The position numbers were made by a program, and so were the translations under genes. A stretch of 64,000 nt of DNA from the NCBI GenBank assembly GCA_009692585.1, contig SHYX01000025.1, positions 1 through 64,000 of the forward strand, read 5' to 3'. This document shows positions 17,436 to 26,625 of this stretch, one piece after another. Source of the stretch: Myxococcales bacterium (GTDB lineage: Bacteria > Myxococcota > UBA796 > SXON01). The notes under the pieces are model-generated. The model searched no databases and was not told the origin of the DNA. It saw only the letters and a list, made by a program, of their open reading frames with translations. Position 1 is the stretch's first letter, and every line of letters begins with the position of its first letter.

Positions 17436-17951
17436 ATGTCTGAGGTACTCCTCACCCCGCTGATGCGCATCGGAGCGCTCGCCGACAAGGCGGGGCGCAC
17501 CCAGCGTACGCTCCACTTCTACGAGGAGTTGGGGTTGCTCACGCCAGTGGGGCGTACCAAGGGCGGTTTTCGGTTGTACGACCAGGACTCCCTGCTCCGG
17601 ATCCACTGGATCGGCCGTCTGCAGGAGCTCGATTTCTCGCTCCCCGAAATCCGCGACTTCCTCGAAGCGCTGCGCTCTGCCCAGTCGGCCCCCGCGATGA
17701 TGCGCTCGTTGGAAGGGTTCTACCGGGGTAAGCGGGAAGAGACCCGCGCCCAGCTTCTCCGCCTGCAATCTCTCGATACCGAGCTGGCGGACGCGGTGGA
17801 CTACCTCGCCGGATGTACGACGTGCGCGCCGTCCACCGAGAAGTCGGCCTGCCCCACGTGCGAAGAAGGCGAGCACTCTCACACCGAGGCGCCCGCGTTG
17901 GTGGCCGCCCTCCGCGAAACGACGCCTCACGCCGACCACCCGGAAAACTGA
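17436..17951 (+). CDS. MerR-family regulator heading the isc operon
   Basis: DNA-binding regulator of 171 residues. Residues 10-79 form a MerR winged helix-turn-helix ([26 protein letters not shown] with the usual RLYD wing). A long dimerisation helix follows (about 85-125), then a C-terminal Cys cluster: Cys127-x2-Cys130-x8-Cys139-x2-Cys142, followed by His147 and His149. This pattern can bind a metal or an Fe-S cluster. It is the first gene of the isc operon, with one base between its stop and iscS, in the place IscR holds in proteobacteria. A role as sensor of iron-sulfur status is therefore likely but inferred. SoxR-type redox sensing is an alternative; its Cys spacing differs. Confidence 0.85.
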   Translation: MSEVLLTPLMRIGALADKAGRTQRTLHFYEELGLLTPVGRTKGGFRLYDQDSLLRIHWIGRLQELDFSLPEIRDFLEALRSAQSAPAMMRSLEGFYRGKREETRAQLLRLQSLDTELADAVDYLAGCTTCAPSTEKSACPTCEEGEHSHTEAPALVAALRETTPHADHPEN

Positions 17952-17952
17952 G

Positions 17953-19176
17953 ATGTCCCTTAAGCTTCCGATCTATCTTGACAATCATGCCACCACCCGG
18001 GTGGACCCCAAGGTGCTCGAGGTGATGCTCCCCTTCCTGGGCGAGGTCTTCGGCAACGCCGGGTCGCGCAACCACGCGTTCGGCTGGGCCGCCCAGGAGG
18101 CGGTGGAGCGCGCGCGGGAGCAGGTCGCCAGCCTCATCGGCGCGGACCCCAAGGAGATCATCTTCACCTCGGGCGCCACCGAGTCCGACAACCTCGCGAT
18201 CCTCGGCGTGGCGCACTTCTACAAGGAGAAGGGCAAGCACCTCATCACGCAGTTGACCGAGCACAAGGCGGTGCTCGACGCCTGCCACGCGCTCGAAAAA
18301 GAAGGCTTCGAGATCACCTACCTGCCGGTGGCCACCGACGGCCGCATTCGTCTCGACGAGCTCGCCGCCGCGATCCGGCCCGACACGATCCTGGTGTCGA
18401 TCATGTGGGCCAACAACGAGGTCGGCGTCATCCAGGACATCACCGCGATCGGCAAACTGTGCCGTGAGCGAGGCGTCTTCTTCCACACCGACGCGGTGCA
18501 GGGAATCGGCAAGCTGCCCTTCGACGTCGCCAGCATGAACGTCGACATGGCCAGCATCTCCGCCCACAAGATGTACGGCCCCAAAGGCATCGGCGCGTTG
18601 TACATCCGCCGCGGCCGTCCGCGCATCCGCCTGGAGCCGACGATGTTCGGCGGCGGGCAAGAACGCGGCATTCGTAGTGGCACGCACGCGGTGCACCAGA
18701 TCGTCGGCCTCGGCGCCGCTTGCGCGGTCGCCGCCGAGGCGATGCGCGACGGCGAGACCGTACGCATCCGCGAGCTCCGCGACTATCTGTGGGCCAGGCT
18801 GCAAGAGAATCTCGACGAGCTCTACCTCAACGGCAGCTGGGAGCACCGCCTGCCCGGCAACCTCAACGTCAGCTTCGCGTTCTGCGAGGGCGAGGCGATG
18901 ATGATGGCCATCAAGGACCTCGCGGTCAGCTCGGGCAGCGCCTGCACCTCGGCGTCGCTCGAACCCAGCTACGTGCTGCGCGCCATGGGCGTCGACGTCG
19001 AGCTGGCGCACACCTCGATTCGTTTCGGCATCGGCCGCTTCACCACCCGCGAAGAGATCGACTACGCCGTGCAGAACATCACCGACAAGGTGCGATGGCT
19101 GCGCGAGATGTCCCCACTCTACGAGATGGTCAAAGAAGGCATCGACATCAAATCCATCGAATGGACCGCCCACTAG
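17953..19176 (+). CDS. iscS: Cysteine desulfurase IscS
   Basis: PLP enzyme that takes sulfur from cysteine and delivers persulfide sulfur to IscU. Shows the N-terminal [12 protein letters not shown] motif, [22 protein letters not shown], the PLP lysine in [10 protein letters not shown] (Lys206) and the mobile-loop [17 protein letters not shown] with catalytic Cys331. The long loop [13 protein letters not shown] is typical of the IscS rather than SufS subgroup. Length 407 matches the family. It follows the MerR-like gene by one base and is followed by iscU after 17 nt with a GGAG ribosome-binding site. Confidence 0.97.
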   Translation: MSLKLPIYLDNHATTRVDPKVLEVMLPFLGEVFGNAGSRNHAFGWAAQEAVERAREQVASLIGADPKEIIFTSGATESDNLAILGVAHFYKEKGKHLITQLTEHKAVLDACHALEKEGFEITYLPVATDGRIRLDELAAAIRPDTILVSIMWANNEVGVIQDITAIGKLCRERGVFFHTDAVQGIGKLPFDVASMNVDMASISAHKMYGPKGIGALYIRRGRPRIRLEPTMFGGGQERGIRSGTHAVHQIVGLGAACAVAAEAMRDGETVRIRELRDYLWARLQENLDELYLNGSWEHRLPGNLNVSFAFCEGEAMMMAIKDLAVSSGSACTSASLEPSYVLRAMGVDVELAHTSIRFGIGRFTTREEIDYAVQNITDKVRWLREMSPLYEMVKEGIDIKSIEWTAH

Positions 19177-19193
19177 GGTCCCGGAGTAAACTC

Positions 19194-19607
19194 ATGGCCT
19201 ACAGCAACAAAGTCATCGACCACTACGAAAACCCCCGCAACGTCGGGTCGATGGACAAGACCGCCGACGACGTCGGCACCGGTCTGGTCGGCGCGCCGGC
19301 GTGCGGCGACGTGATGAAGCTGCAACTCCGGATCAGCGACGACGGCATCATCGAAGATGCCAAGTTCAAGACCTTCGGTTGCGGTTCCGCCATCGCGTCC
19401 AGCTCGCTGGTCACCGAGCTGGTCAAGGGTCGTTCCGTCGAGTTCGCGATGACGATCAACAACGCGATGATCGCCGAAGAGCTGAAGCTCCCGCCGGTCA
19501 AGATCCACTGCTCGGTGCTGGCCGAGGACGCGATCAAGGCGGCGATCGCGGACTTCAAGCAGAAGCGGGCGAAGAAGGCCGACGCGCTCGCGGCGGCGGC
19601 GGAGTAA
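19194..19607 (+). CDS. iscU: Iron-sulfur cluster scaffold IscU
   Basis: Scaffold on which [2Fe-2S] clusters are assembled before transfer by HscA/HscB. The 137-residue protein has the cluster ligands Cys37 (in GAPACGDVMKL, with Asp39), Cys63 (FKTFGCGSAIASSS) and Cys106. It also has LPPVK at 99-103, the motif recognised by the HscA chaperone. The C-terminus is Lys/Ala-rich and slightly longer than in E. coli. It lies between iscS and iscA; the next gene starts 3 nt after its stop. Confidence 0.97.
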   Translation: MAYSNKVIDHYENPRNVGSMDKTADDVGTGLVGAPACGDVMKLQLRISDDGIIEDAKFKTFGCGSAIASSSLVTELVKGRSVEFAMTINNAMIAEELKLPPVKIHCSVLAEDAIKAAIADFKQKRAKKADALAAAAE

Positions 19608-19609
19608 CG

Positions 19610-19948
19610 ATGGCTGTCGAACTCACCCCGCGCGCCATCTCTCGCATCCGCGAGCTGGCGATGAAACGACAGACGCCGGACCACGTCTTCCGGCTGGGCA
19701 TCCGCGGCGGCGGCTGCTCGGGGCTCTCGTACTACGTCGACTTTGCCCCGGCGGCGGCGGAGAAAGACAAGGTGTTCACCTTCGGCCCCGACGAAGGAAA
19801 GGTGACCGTGGTCATCGACCGCAAGTCCTACCTCTTCCTCAACGGCATCGTCGTCGACTGGAAGACCGAGCTGATGAAGACCGGGTTCGAGTTCTTCAAC
19901 CCGCTCGCCAAGACCAGCTGTTCCTGCGGGGAGAGCTTCACCGTCTAG
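19610..19948 (+). CDS. iscA: Iron-sulfur assembly protein IscA
   Basis: A-type carrier, 112 residues, that supplies iron or delivers clusters. It has the three invariant cysteines: Cys36 (GGGCSGLSY) and Cys104/Cys106 (CSCGESF at the C-terminus). Only two codons' width separates it from iscU, and hscB follows after 15 nt. Assigned as IscA rather than ErpA or SufA from operon position; sequence alone does not separate these A-type subgroups firmly. Confidence 0.93.
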   Translation: MAVELTPRAISRIRELAMKRQTPDHVFRLGIRGGGCSGLSYYVDFAPAAAEKDKVFTFGPDEGKVTVVIDRKSYLFLNGIVVDWKTELMKTGFEFFNPLAKTSCSCGESFTV

Positions 19949-19963
19949 GCGGGAAGCACGCGC

Positions 19964-20542
19964 ATGGCTTCGCATCGTTCGGTCTGTTTCTCCTGCCGCG
20001 AACCCGTACAGGGGCCGTCTTGCGTCGGCTGCGGCGCGTTTCAACCACCGCCGGCGAGCCCAGACCCCTTTGCGCTGTTTGGACTGCCCCACCGCTATCA
20101 CCTCGATGCTGCCGAGCTCGATGCGCGCTACCGGACCATCGCACGGGCCACCCATCCTGATCGTTTCGTCAGCCGTCCCGCCGTGGAGCGCCGGATGGCG
20201 TTGCAGTGGACGGCGGCGCTCAACGAAGCCCGGCGCGTGCTCAAGGACGACCGCATTCGGGCCCGATGGCTGGCGACAGGCCGGGCGGCACCCCCCGAAA
20301 CCGGCGGCCCCGCGCTCGATCCTGCATTTCTCGCCGAGATCTTCGAGTGGCGCGAGCGCGACGACGACCAGCCGGGCGTCATGAGCGATCTTGCGACTGT
20401 ATCGCGACAGGAGTTGTTTGGCATGATTGAGGCTGAATTCTCCGCGTGGGAGGCCGGCTCTGGCACGCTGGACCACATCGAAGACCACTTGAATCGCCTC
20501 ACCTACGTCGAGGGCCTGCTGCGCTCTCACTCGGACGCCTGA
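19964..20542 (+). CDS. hscB: Co-chaperone HscB with N-terminal zinc-type CxxC pair
   Basis: J-domain protein that brings IscU to HscA and stimulates its ATPase. A DnaJ-like domain spans about 33-105 with the HPD motif at 64-66. A C-terminal three-helix IscU-binding domain follows ([13 protein letters not shown] and later). The N-terminus carries Cys8-x2-Cys11-x8-Cys20-x2-Cys23, a rubredoxin/zinc-ribbon-like pair absent from E. coli HscB but known from eukaryotic HSC20. It is followed by hscA with one base between stop and start. Confidence 0.93.
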   Translation: MASHRSVCFSCREPVQGPSCVGCGAFQPPPASPDPFALFGLPHRYHLDAAELDARYRTIARATHPDRFVSRPAVERRMALQWTAALNEARRVLKDDRIRARWLATGRAAPPETGGPALDPAFLAEIFEWRERDDDQPGVMSDLATVSRQELFGMIEAEFSAWEAGSGTLDHIEDHLNRLTYVEGLLRSHSDA

Positions 20543-20543
20543 C

Positions 20544-22370
20544 ATGGCCAACATCGGCATCGATCTGGGAACCACCAACTCACTGGTCGCGGTGGTCATG
20601 AACGGCCGCGCGCGCTGCCTGTTGGACGACGTGGGCTCGTCGATGCTGCCGAGCGCGGTGCGCTACGACGCGGACGGTAGCGTGATCGTAGGCGGGGTGG
20701 CCCGCGACGAGGCGCCCCGACATCCACACCGGACCTTCACCAGCGTCAAGCGCTTCATGGGCCGCGCCCCCGCCGACTGTCAGGCTGACGCTGCGCTCTT
20801 CCGCGCGCACATGGACCCGACCGAGGGGCGGTTCGTGCGTTTCCTCGTCGGCGACCACGCGCCGGTGACCCCGGTCGAGGTCAGCGCCGAGGTACTCAAA
20901 CGGCTCCGGGCACGCGCGATCGAGTGTCTCTTCGGTGAGCCGGGCGGCGCCGTCATCACCGTACCGGCGTACTTCGACGACGCCCAGCGGCAGGCCACCA
21001 AGGACGCGGCCCGCATTGCCGGCCTGGAGGTACTGCGCCTGTTGAACGAGCCGACCGCCGCGGCCATCGCCTACGGCCTGGACAAACGCGGCGGGGGCAC
21101 CTTCGCGGTGTACGATCTTGGCGGAGGAACCTTCGACATCTCGATTCTGAGGTTGGACGACGGCGTCTTTGAGGTGTTGAGCACCGCTGGCGACACCCAC
21201 CTGGGCGGCGACGACTTCGACCGCGCGCTCGCCGAGCTGGCCGCGGGTGGCGTCGACGCAGCGGCAGCGCTCGACGATGGCGCCTTCCGTGGGCTGGTCG
21301 CGTCTGCCCGCGCCGCCAAACACCAACTCAGCGAGCACGGCGCGGCCACGGTGACCACGGCGGCCGGTGACGTCAGCGTGAGCGTCGCCGCGTTCGAAGC
21401 GGCGATTGCCCCCATTCTCGAGCGCACCGGCGCGTCATGCCGGCGGGCGCTCGCCGACGCCGGGCTCACCGCGGCGCAGGTGGACGCCGTGGTGTTGGTG
21501 GGGGGCTCCACCCGCGTGCCTCTGGTCCGGCGCCACGTCGCAACCCTGTTCGGTCGTGAGCCCTACTGCGACCTCGATCCAGACGAGGTCGTCGCCCTTG
21601 GCGCCGCGATGCAGGCCGACATCCTCAGCGGCAACTCCCAGCTCGCGGACGACATGCTGCTGCTCGACGTGATCCCGCTCTCGCTCGGCCTCGAAGTGAT
21701 GGGTGGCGTCACCGAGAAGTTCATCCCGCGGTGCTCCACCATCCCGGTCAACGCACATCAGACCTTCACCACGCACGTTGACAACCAGACGGTGGTCGAC
21801 CTCCACGTGGTGCAGGGCGACCGCGAGCTGGCGTCGCAGAACCGGTCTCTTGCCCGATTCGAGCTGCGGGGGCTGCCGCCGCTGCCTGCGGGCGTGCCGC
21901 GGGTGCGCGTCGAGTTCACCGTCGATGCCGACGGGCTCCTCCACGTTGCCGCCAAGGAGGAGCACACCGGAATCGAGGCGAAGATCGACGTCAAGCCGAG
22001 CTATGGCCTCAGCGAAGAAGACATCGAACGCATGCTCGAAGAGGCCATCGACCACGCCGAGACCGACGTCGATCAACGGCTGCTCATCGACGCCCGCGTC
22101 GAGGCGGAGGGCATCCTCGCCGCCATACATAAAGCGCTCGCGACGGACACCTCGCTGCTGGTGGGAAACGAAGCCGCGGTCATCGCGGATGTCGCGACAG
22201 CCCTGAAAGTGTCGATGACCACCACTGATCGCGAACGCATCAGCGCCTTGTCGAAGAAGCTGGACGAAGTGAGCGCGCCCTTCGCCCAGCGCCGCATCGA
22301 ACGTGACCTGACACTGGCGTTGTCGGGCCGCAATGCCGACGAAGTCGGCGCACAGATGGGGCTGCGCTGA
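20544..22370 (+). CDS. hscA: Hsp70-type chaperone HscA
   Basis: Specialised DnaK homologue that drives cluster release from IscU. The 608-residue protein has the Hsp70 ATPase signatures [14 protein letters not shown] at the N-terminus, [13 protein letters not shown], and [13 protein letters not shown]. The hydrophobic interdomain linker region [17 protein letters not shown] and a beta-sandwich substrate domain follow, with a helical lid shortened relative to DnaK. Operon position between hscB and fdx supports HscA over DnaK. Its TGA overlaps the fdx ATG (TGATG). Confidence 0.95.
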   Translation: MANIGIDLGTTNSLVAVVMNGRARCLLDDVGSSMLPSAVRYDADGSVIVGGVARDEAPRHPHRTFTSVKRFMGRAPADCQADAALFRAHMDPTEGRFVRFLVGDHAPVTPVEVSAEVLKRLRARAIECLFGEPGGAVITVPAYFDDAQRQATKDAARIAGLEVLRLLNEPTAAAIAYGLDKRGGGTFAVYDLGGGTFDISILRLDDGVFEVLSTAGDTHLGGDDFDRALAELAAGGVDAAAALDDGAFRGLVASARAAKHQLSEHGAATVTTAAGDVSVSVAAFEAAIAPILERTGASCRRALADAGLTAAQVDAVVLVGGSTRVPLVRRHVATLFGREPYCDLDPDEVVALGAAMQADILSGNSQLADDMLLLDVIPLSLGLEVMGGVTEKFIPRCSTIPVNAHQTFTTHVDNQTVVDLHVVQGDRELASQNRSLARFELRGLPPLPAGVPRVRVEFTVDADGLLHVAAKEEHTGIEAKIDVKPSYGLSEEDIERMLEEAIDHAETDVDQRLLIDARVEAEGILAAIHKALATDTSLLVGNEAAVIADVATALKVSMTTTDRERISALSKKLDEVSAPFAQRRIERDLTLALSGRNADEVGAQMGLR

Positions 22371-22774
22371 TGGGCGTGAACCCGTTCATGAAGTCGGAGG
22401 CGCCCCCCCCGCCCATCCGCGGCTACGTTCTGCGCGTCAAGGGAACGGAGGTGGCCATCCACGTCGATCCGGCCAATCTGCCACACGCCGATCATGGTCA
22501 GGAGGGGAGTCTGCTCACCATCCTGATGGCCAACGGCATCGACGTCGAACATGTGTGCGGCGGGGTGTGCGCCTGCTCCACCTGTCACGTTTATGTCATA
22601 CGCGGCGACACCGCTACCAACGAGGCGTCAGACGACGAGCTCGACATGCTCGACACCGCGCCGGCGCTGCGGCCGACGTCACGGTTGGCGTGCCAGTGTG
22701 TGCCGACCGGGGAAAGTGACATCGAGGTGGAGGTGCCCGCCTGGAATCGGAACGCGGTGAAAGAGGGGCACTGA
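22370..22774 (+). CDS. fdx: [2Fe-2S] ferredoxin of the isc operon
   Basis: Adrenodoxin-type ferredoxin (134 residues) that supplies electrons for cluster assembly. The cluster ligands are in [16 protein letters not shown] (Cys63, Cys69, Cys72) and RLACQC (Cys108). An additional Cys67 and Cys110 flank them. The C-terminal acidic and Trp-containing tail matches the Isc ferredoxin group. Translationally coupled to hscA by TGATG, although an internal ATG at 22388 is also possible. It is the last gene of the operon and meets the PstS-like gene tail to tail with 15 bp between. Confidence 0.94.
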   Translation: MGVNPFMKSEAPPPPIRGYVLRVKGTEVAIHVDPANLPHADHGQEGSLLTILMANGIDVEHVCGGVCACSTCHVYVIRGDTATNEASDDELDMLDTAPALRPTSRLACQCVPTGESDIEVEVPAWNRNAVKEGH

Positions 22775-22789
22775 CCCGGGTCGGCAACA

Positions 22790-23764
22790 CTACCTCACCG
22801 GCGCATACGTCAGCGCAACGACCGCCTGCCCACTCTTGGATGTCAGAAACTCAACGAAAGTCCTGGTCGCCCCCGTTGGCGCGCCCTTGGTGACAATCGA
22901 GATCGGACGGACCAGCGCGTAACGTTTGGCGGTGATCTCCGATACGATCGGTTGGACCCCATCGATGGCGAGCAGCTTCACGCCCTCGAGACCCTGTGCG
23001 CGCAGGCCGGCGAGGCTGACGTAGCCAATCGCGTCTTTGTCCCCGCGTACGGTGGTGGCCAGCTCCTTCTCGTTGTCGACCGCGGTGGCCGAGGCCACCA
23101 CCGCGCCGGTGAGGCCGAAATGCTCCTCAAAGAGCTTGGTGGCGGTCTTTCCGTCGGGCCGGCGGTAGACGTTCACCGTGTCCGCCGCGCCGCCCACGTC
23201 GGCCCAGGAGGTGATCGTCCCGCCGAAAATCCCCTTGATCTGTGCGGTGGTCAGCCCCATGATGGCATTGTCGCGACCGGTGATGAGCGCCACCCCGTCG
23301 TAGCCAACGGTGGTCGCGATATAGTCCGACTCATCCGCCCGGAGCGCGCGCCCCAGGACGGCGCAATCGGCCTTGCCGCTCTTGACCGCGGCGAGGCTCT
23401 CCTTGCTTCCTTCCGCCATGACCGCCTCGACGACGAGGCCCAACTTTTCGGTCACGGCGTTGACCGACTTGCCGAGCGGTTGCGCGGCCTCAGGTCCCGC
23501 CAGCCGCACCTTTCCCACCTCGCCGGCAAGCGCCTTGACTTCGGGCAGCGAGGCCGTGGCCGTGGTCAACGGCGGCAGGGTCCCATCCGCGGCGAGCGCC
23601 GTGGGCAGGCCCCCACCCTCGGTGGGAGCGGTGGCGGCCGGCAGCGAGGCGCTCGGCGGCGGGAGGGGGGGGGCCGCGGGCGGCGCGAGTGCCACGCCCG
23701 GCGTCGATTCGACGGCAGATGGGGCCGGGGGGTCGGTGCAAGCGAGAACAAGAAACGTGAGCAT
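22790..23764 (-). CDS. PstS-like phosphate-binding lipoprotein (orphan)
   Basis: Periplasmic substrate-binding lipoprotein of 324 residues. The N-terminus MLTFLVLAC puts the lipobox Cys at residue 9; a TACAAC box 6 nt before ATG 23764 supports this start. A Pro/Ala-rich linker (about 15-60) leads to a PstS-type binding fold: GKSVNAVTEKL, DCAVLGRAL, ALITGRDN, TTAQIKGIFGGTITSWADVGG, YRRPDGKTATKLFEEHF, DKDAIGYVSLAGLR and a C-terminal FVEFLTSKSGQ. No pstCAB or pho genes lie nearby, so it may be a free-standing phosphate sensor or use a distant transporter. Phosphate specificity is inferred from the family. Confidence 0.85.
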   Translation of the reverse strand: MLTFLVLACTDPPAPSAVESTPGVALAPPAAPPLPPPSASLPAATAPTEGGGLPTALAADGTLPPLTTATASLPEVKALAGEVGKVRLAGPEAAQPLGKSVNAVTEKLGLVVEAVMAEGSKESLAAVKSGKADCAVLGRALRADESDYIATTVGYDGVALITGRDNAIMGLTTAQIKGIFGGTITSWADVGGAADTVNVYRRPDGKTATKLFEEHFGLTGAVVASATAVDNEKELATTVRGDKDAIGYVSLAGLRAQGLEGVKLLAIDGVQPIVSEITAKRYALVRPISIVTKGAPTGATRTFVEFLTSKSGQAVVALTYAPVR

Positions 23765-23776
23765 TGGGCCGTTGTA
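23765..23776 (-). promoter_or_regulatory. -10 element of a leaderless promoter
   Basis: Minus-strand TACAAC (23776-23771) followed by GGCCCA and ATG 23764. The same hexamer serves as -10 of the isc promoter. It lies 12 nt from the divergent -10 of rocD. Confidence 0.45.
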
Positions 23777-23787
23777 GCCTGTCACGA

Positions 23788-23799
23788 TAGCCCCCCGCC
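23788..23799 (+). promoter_or_regulatory. -10-like element before rocD
   Basis: TAGCCC (23788-23793) with 6 nt to ATG 23800. It has TAnnnC rather than TAnnnT, so it is weaker than the other examples. The divergent PstS-like gene and rocD share a 35-bp intergenic region that leaves little room for long leaders. Confidence 0.35.
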
Positions 23800-24972
23800 A
23801 TGAACCGCATGGACCTGGCCGATCAATACGGCGCCCGCAACTACCACCCCCTCCCGGTCATGCTCGTCCGAGGCGAGGGCGCGTGGGTCTGGGACGACGC
23901 GGGTACCCGCTACCTCGACATGCTCTCGGCCTACTCGGCCGTCAACCAAGGCCACCTGCACCCGCGCATCGTCGCGGCGGCGCGGGGCCAACTCGAGCGG
24001 ATCGCGCTGACCTCCCGTGCCTTCCACAACGACCAGCTCGGTCCTTTCCTGCAACGACTCGCTGCGCTCAGCGGGTTCGGGCGCGTCCTGCCGATGAACA
24101 CGGGGGCGGAGGCGGTGGAGACCGCGCTGAAGGCGGCGCGCAAGTGGGCGCACACCGTCAAGGGTGTCGCGATGGATCACGCCGAGATCATCGTGGCCAA
24201 CGGAAACTTCCACGGCCGGACGACCACGATCGTCAGTTTCAGCACCGAGGAGCAGTACCGCCTCGGCTTCGGGCCGTTCACGCCCGGCTTCTCATCGGTC
24301 CCCTTCGGAGACGCGGACGCATTGGAGGCGGCGATCACCCCTCGGACCGCGGCCGTCCTGCTCGAGCCCATCCAGGGCGAAGGCGGCGTCATCGTGCCTC
24401 CCGCCGGGTATTTCGCGCGTGTCCGGGAGCTGTGTACCCGACACCGGGTGCTCCTCATCCTCGACGAGATCCAGACCGGCCTCTGCCGCACCGGCAGGAC
24501 CTGGGCCTTCGAACACGAAGGCATCCGCCCGGATGGGCTGTGTGTGGGCAAGGCGCTCGGGGGCGGGCTGTACCCGGTGAGCGCCTTCTGCGCGGACGCG
24601 GAGTTGATGGACGTCTTCACCCCCGGGGACCACGGCAGCACCTTCGGCGGCAACCCACTGGGGGCGGCGATCGGGCTCGCGGCGTTGGACGTGCTGGTTG
24701 ACGAAGAACTCGCCCAACGAGCCGCGGACAACGGGACGTGGTTCATGGAGCAGTTGCGCGCGTTGCGCTCGCCCGTGGAGGTGCGCGGACGGGGCCTGCT
24801 CATCGGCGTGGAGCTGGCTGGTCCAGCGCGTCCGGTGTGCGAGGCGCTCATGGCCAAGGGAATTCTGGCCAAGGACACCCACGGGACGGTGGTCCGCTTC
24901 GCACCGCCGCTGGTCGTGGCCCGACACGAGTTGGAAACGGCTATGAGCGTGATCGCCGAGGTGATGCCATAG
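23800..24972 (+). CDS. rocD: Ornithine aminotransferase
   Basis: PLP class III aminotransferase that converts ornithine and 2-oxoglutarate to glutamate semialdehyde and glutamate. Seen: [20 protein letters not shown] at the N-terminus, [52 protein letters not shown] and the PLP-lysine region [16 protein letters not shown]. The YSAVNQGH and NYHPLPV patterns are specific for ornithine aminotransferase rather than acetylornithine or GABA aminotransferases. Length 390. No arginine-catabolism genes are adjacent, so it may feed proline or glutamate synthesis. The next frame begins inside its stop codon. Confidence 0.93.
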   Translation: MNRMDLADQYGARNYHPLPVMLVRGEGAWVWDDAGTRYLDMLSAYSAVNQGHLHPRIVAAARGQLERIALTSRAFHNDQLGPFLQRLAALSGFGRVLPMNTGAEAVETALKAARKWAHTVKGVAMDHAEIIVANGNFHGRTTTIVSFSTEEQYRLGFGPFTPGFSSVPFGDADALEAAITPRTAAVLLEPIQGEGGVIVPPAGYFARVRELCTRHRVLLILDEIQTGLCRTGRTWAFEHEGIRPDGLCVGKALGGGLYPVSAFCADAELMDVFTPGDHGSTFGGNPLGAAIGLAALDVLVDEELAQRAADNGTWFMEQLRALRSPVEVRGRGLLIGVELAGPARPVCEALMAKGILAKDTHGTVVRFAPPLVVARHELETAMSVIAEVMP

Positions 24973-25745
24973 CCCGCATCGAGTACGACTACCCCTACCG
25001 CCTGAAGCTCATCCACGGGGACTTCGCCGAGCTGCGGCTGGAGCGGCGCGGGCGGGCGATCCTCTTTGATCCTGCCTGTGAGCCCACCGAATCGGACATC
25101 GTCATCCTGACCGGACCCGCCCCCACGCGCCTGCGGGGCACCGTCGCGGCGCTCAAGGCCGGCCGCGCGCTCACCGTCGTCGCACCGGACCCGATCTTCG
25201 AGTTCCTGGGGCGGCAGGGCAAGGTGACGGGCGGCAGCGGCCCGCGCACCGTGGACGACCTGAAGATCGACGGCATGCTCTACGCGCCCGCCGGCGGGAA
25301 CGCGGGGCCCGTCGGCCAGTGGCTCCAGGCCAGCGTCGCCGCGGCGAAGCCCCGCGCGTCGTTGCGCCGCCTCAAGGACCAGGTTCGCGGCCCTTCCGGT
25401 GAGCCGTGGATCGTCGAGCTCACCTTTCCCGATGGGGCGCGCCTGCTGCACCTCGACCTGAGCCTGCACGGCGCCACCGACGAACAGTGGTTGTCGCGCG
25501 CCGCCGCCCGCTTCGGAAACGCGGAGTGGACGGTGGTGGGCATGGCCTACGGCGAGGGCGCCGGCGTGCTTCGTCACCTGCCTCGGTTCGGGCCCAACCG
25601 GGTGCTCTTCGCGGAGCTGACCAACGGCGAACGTCGTGAGTTGGGCCTGGCGACCGAGCTGGTGACGCCGTGGCGGGACCGGCTGGTGGCGGCGTCCGTA
25701 GACACCCATGTGTTCGCCACCCAGACGAGCTTCCGCTTCGAGTGA
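24969..25745 (+). CDS. Degenerate metallo-beta-lactamase-fold-like protein, start uncertain
   Basis: High-GC coding frame of about 258 residues. The opening segment ([37 protein letters not shown]) resembles the first strands of UlaG-like metallo-beta-lactamase-fold hydrolases. The metal-binding HxHxDH motif that should follow is replaced by GPAPTRLRG, so a catalytically dead relative is possible. No ATG, GTG or TTG exists near the N-terminus: the frame runs back into rocD, and the most suggestive start is ATA 24969 overlapping the rocD stop (ATAG). Translation probably depends on coupling. The next gene follows after 4 nt. Function is unknown. Confidence 0.55.
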   Translation: MARIEYDYPYRLKLIHGDFAELRLERRGRAILFDPACEPTESDIVILTGPAPTRLRGTVAALKAGRALTVVAPDPIFEFLGRQGKVTGGSGPRTVDDLKIDGMLYAPAGGNAGPVGQWLQASVAAAKPRASLRRLKDQVRGPSGEPWIVELTFPDGARLLHLDLSLHGATDEQWLSRAAARFGNAEWTVVGMAYGEGAGVLRHLPRFGPNRVLFAELTNGERRELGLATELVTPWRDRLVAASVDTHVFATQTSFRFE

Positions 25746-25749
25746 CGAC

Positions 25750-26619
25750 ATGAATCCCGGCGAAGCGTACCGCTACGCACGGGGCATCGCCCGCGGCGTA
25801 CGCCGGGGCGACCTCTTTCCGCCCGCGACCCGCATCGGGCCCGCGGGAGCGCCGGGCGGAACCCGGATCCTGGCAAGCGCCGCGAGCGGCCCCAACCAGC
25901 TCGCCGCCTGGCAGGTCGTCGAGCATACCTGCCCCCTTCCGGGCCTCCGGGAGCCGCTCACCGTCCTCCAATTGAGCGACGTGCACCTGCGTGGTCGCGA
26001 CCCGGATCTGGACTCGCTGTGCGCTCGGATCACGGCGCTCGCGGCCGATCTCGTCGTCCTCACCGGCGACGTGGTGACGCGGGGCTGGCGTCGTGAGGCG
26101 CTCGACCAGTTCCTCGGCGCCCTGCCGCCGGCTCGGCTCGGTACCTACGCGATCATGGGAAACTGGGAGTACTGGGCGCAGGCGCCGCCGGACACCTGGC
26201 GCTACGCGCTCGGCCGACATCGAATCCCGTTGCTCCTGGACCAGAGCGTCGACCTCGGCCCGTTGCAGCTCGTCGGCACCGACGACCTGTTGGCCGGACG
26301 CCCGGACCTTGCCAAGGCGTTTGCCGAGGTCGATCTCGGGCGGCCCACCCTGACGCTCACCCACTCGCCGGCGCTCTTCGACGAGATCGCGCGCCCCGGG
26401 GTGCCGCTGGTCCTGGCCGGGCACACCCACGGGGGTCAAGTGGTGGTTCCCGGCCTCGGCGGCTTCTTCTTGCCTCGCGGCAGCGGCGCCTACCCCTGGG
26501 GGTGGTATCGCCGGGATCCGACCTGGCTCTTCGTGAGCCGCGGCATCGGCTGGTCGATCGCGCCTCTCCGGGTGGCCTGCCCACCGGAGGTCGTGGTTCT
26601 GCGCCTGATTCCGCCCTGA
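25750..26619 (+). CDS. Metallophosphoesterase, YkuE-like
   Basis: Calcineurin-like phosphoesterase of 289 residues with two metal sites: LQLSDVHLRG (DxH), VVLTGDVV (GD), IMGNWEYW (the GNH/D motif with Trp-Glu in place of His-Asp), and LAGHTHGGQVVVPGLGGFFLPRG near the C-terminus. The GHTHGGQ plus LPRGSG pattern matches the YkuE/LpxG-like group that acts on membrane-associated substrates such as UDP-diacylglucosamine. There is no transmembrane segment here. ATG 25750 is chosen because it follows the preceding stop by 4 nt; an upstream in-frame start would overlap that gene. Confidence 0.85.
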   Translation: MNPGEAYRYARGIARGVRRGDLFPPATRIGPAGAPGGTRILASAASGPNQLAAWQVVEHTCPLPGLREPLTVLQLSDVHLRGRDPDLDSLCARITALAADLVVLTGDVVTRGWRREALDQFLGALPPARLGTYAIMGNWEYWAQAPPDTWRYALGRHRIPLLLDQSVDLGPLQLVGTDDLLAGRPDLAKAFAEVDLGRPTLTLTHSPALFDEIARPGVPLVLAGHTHGGQVVVPGLGGFFLPRGSGAYPWGWYRRDPTWLFVSRGIGWSIAPLRVACPPEVVVLRLIPP

Positions 26620-26625
26620 GCGCCT

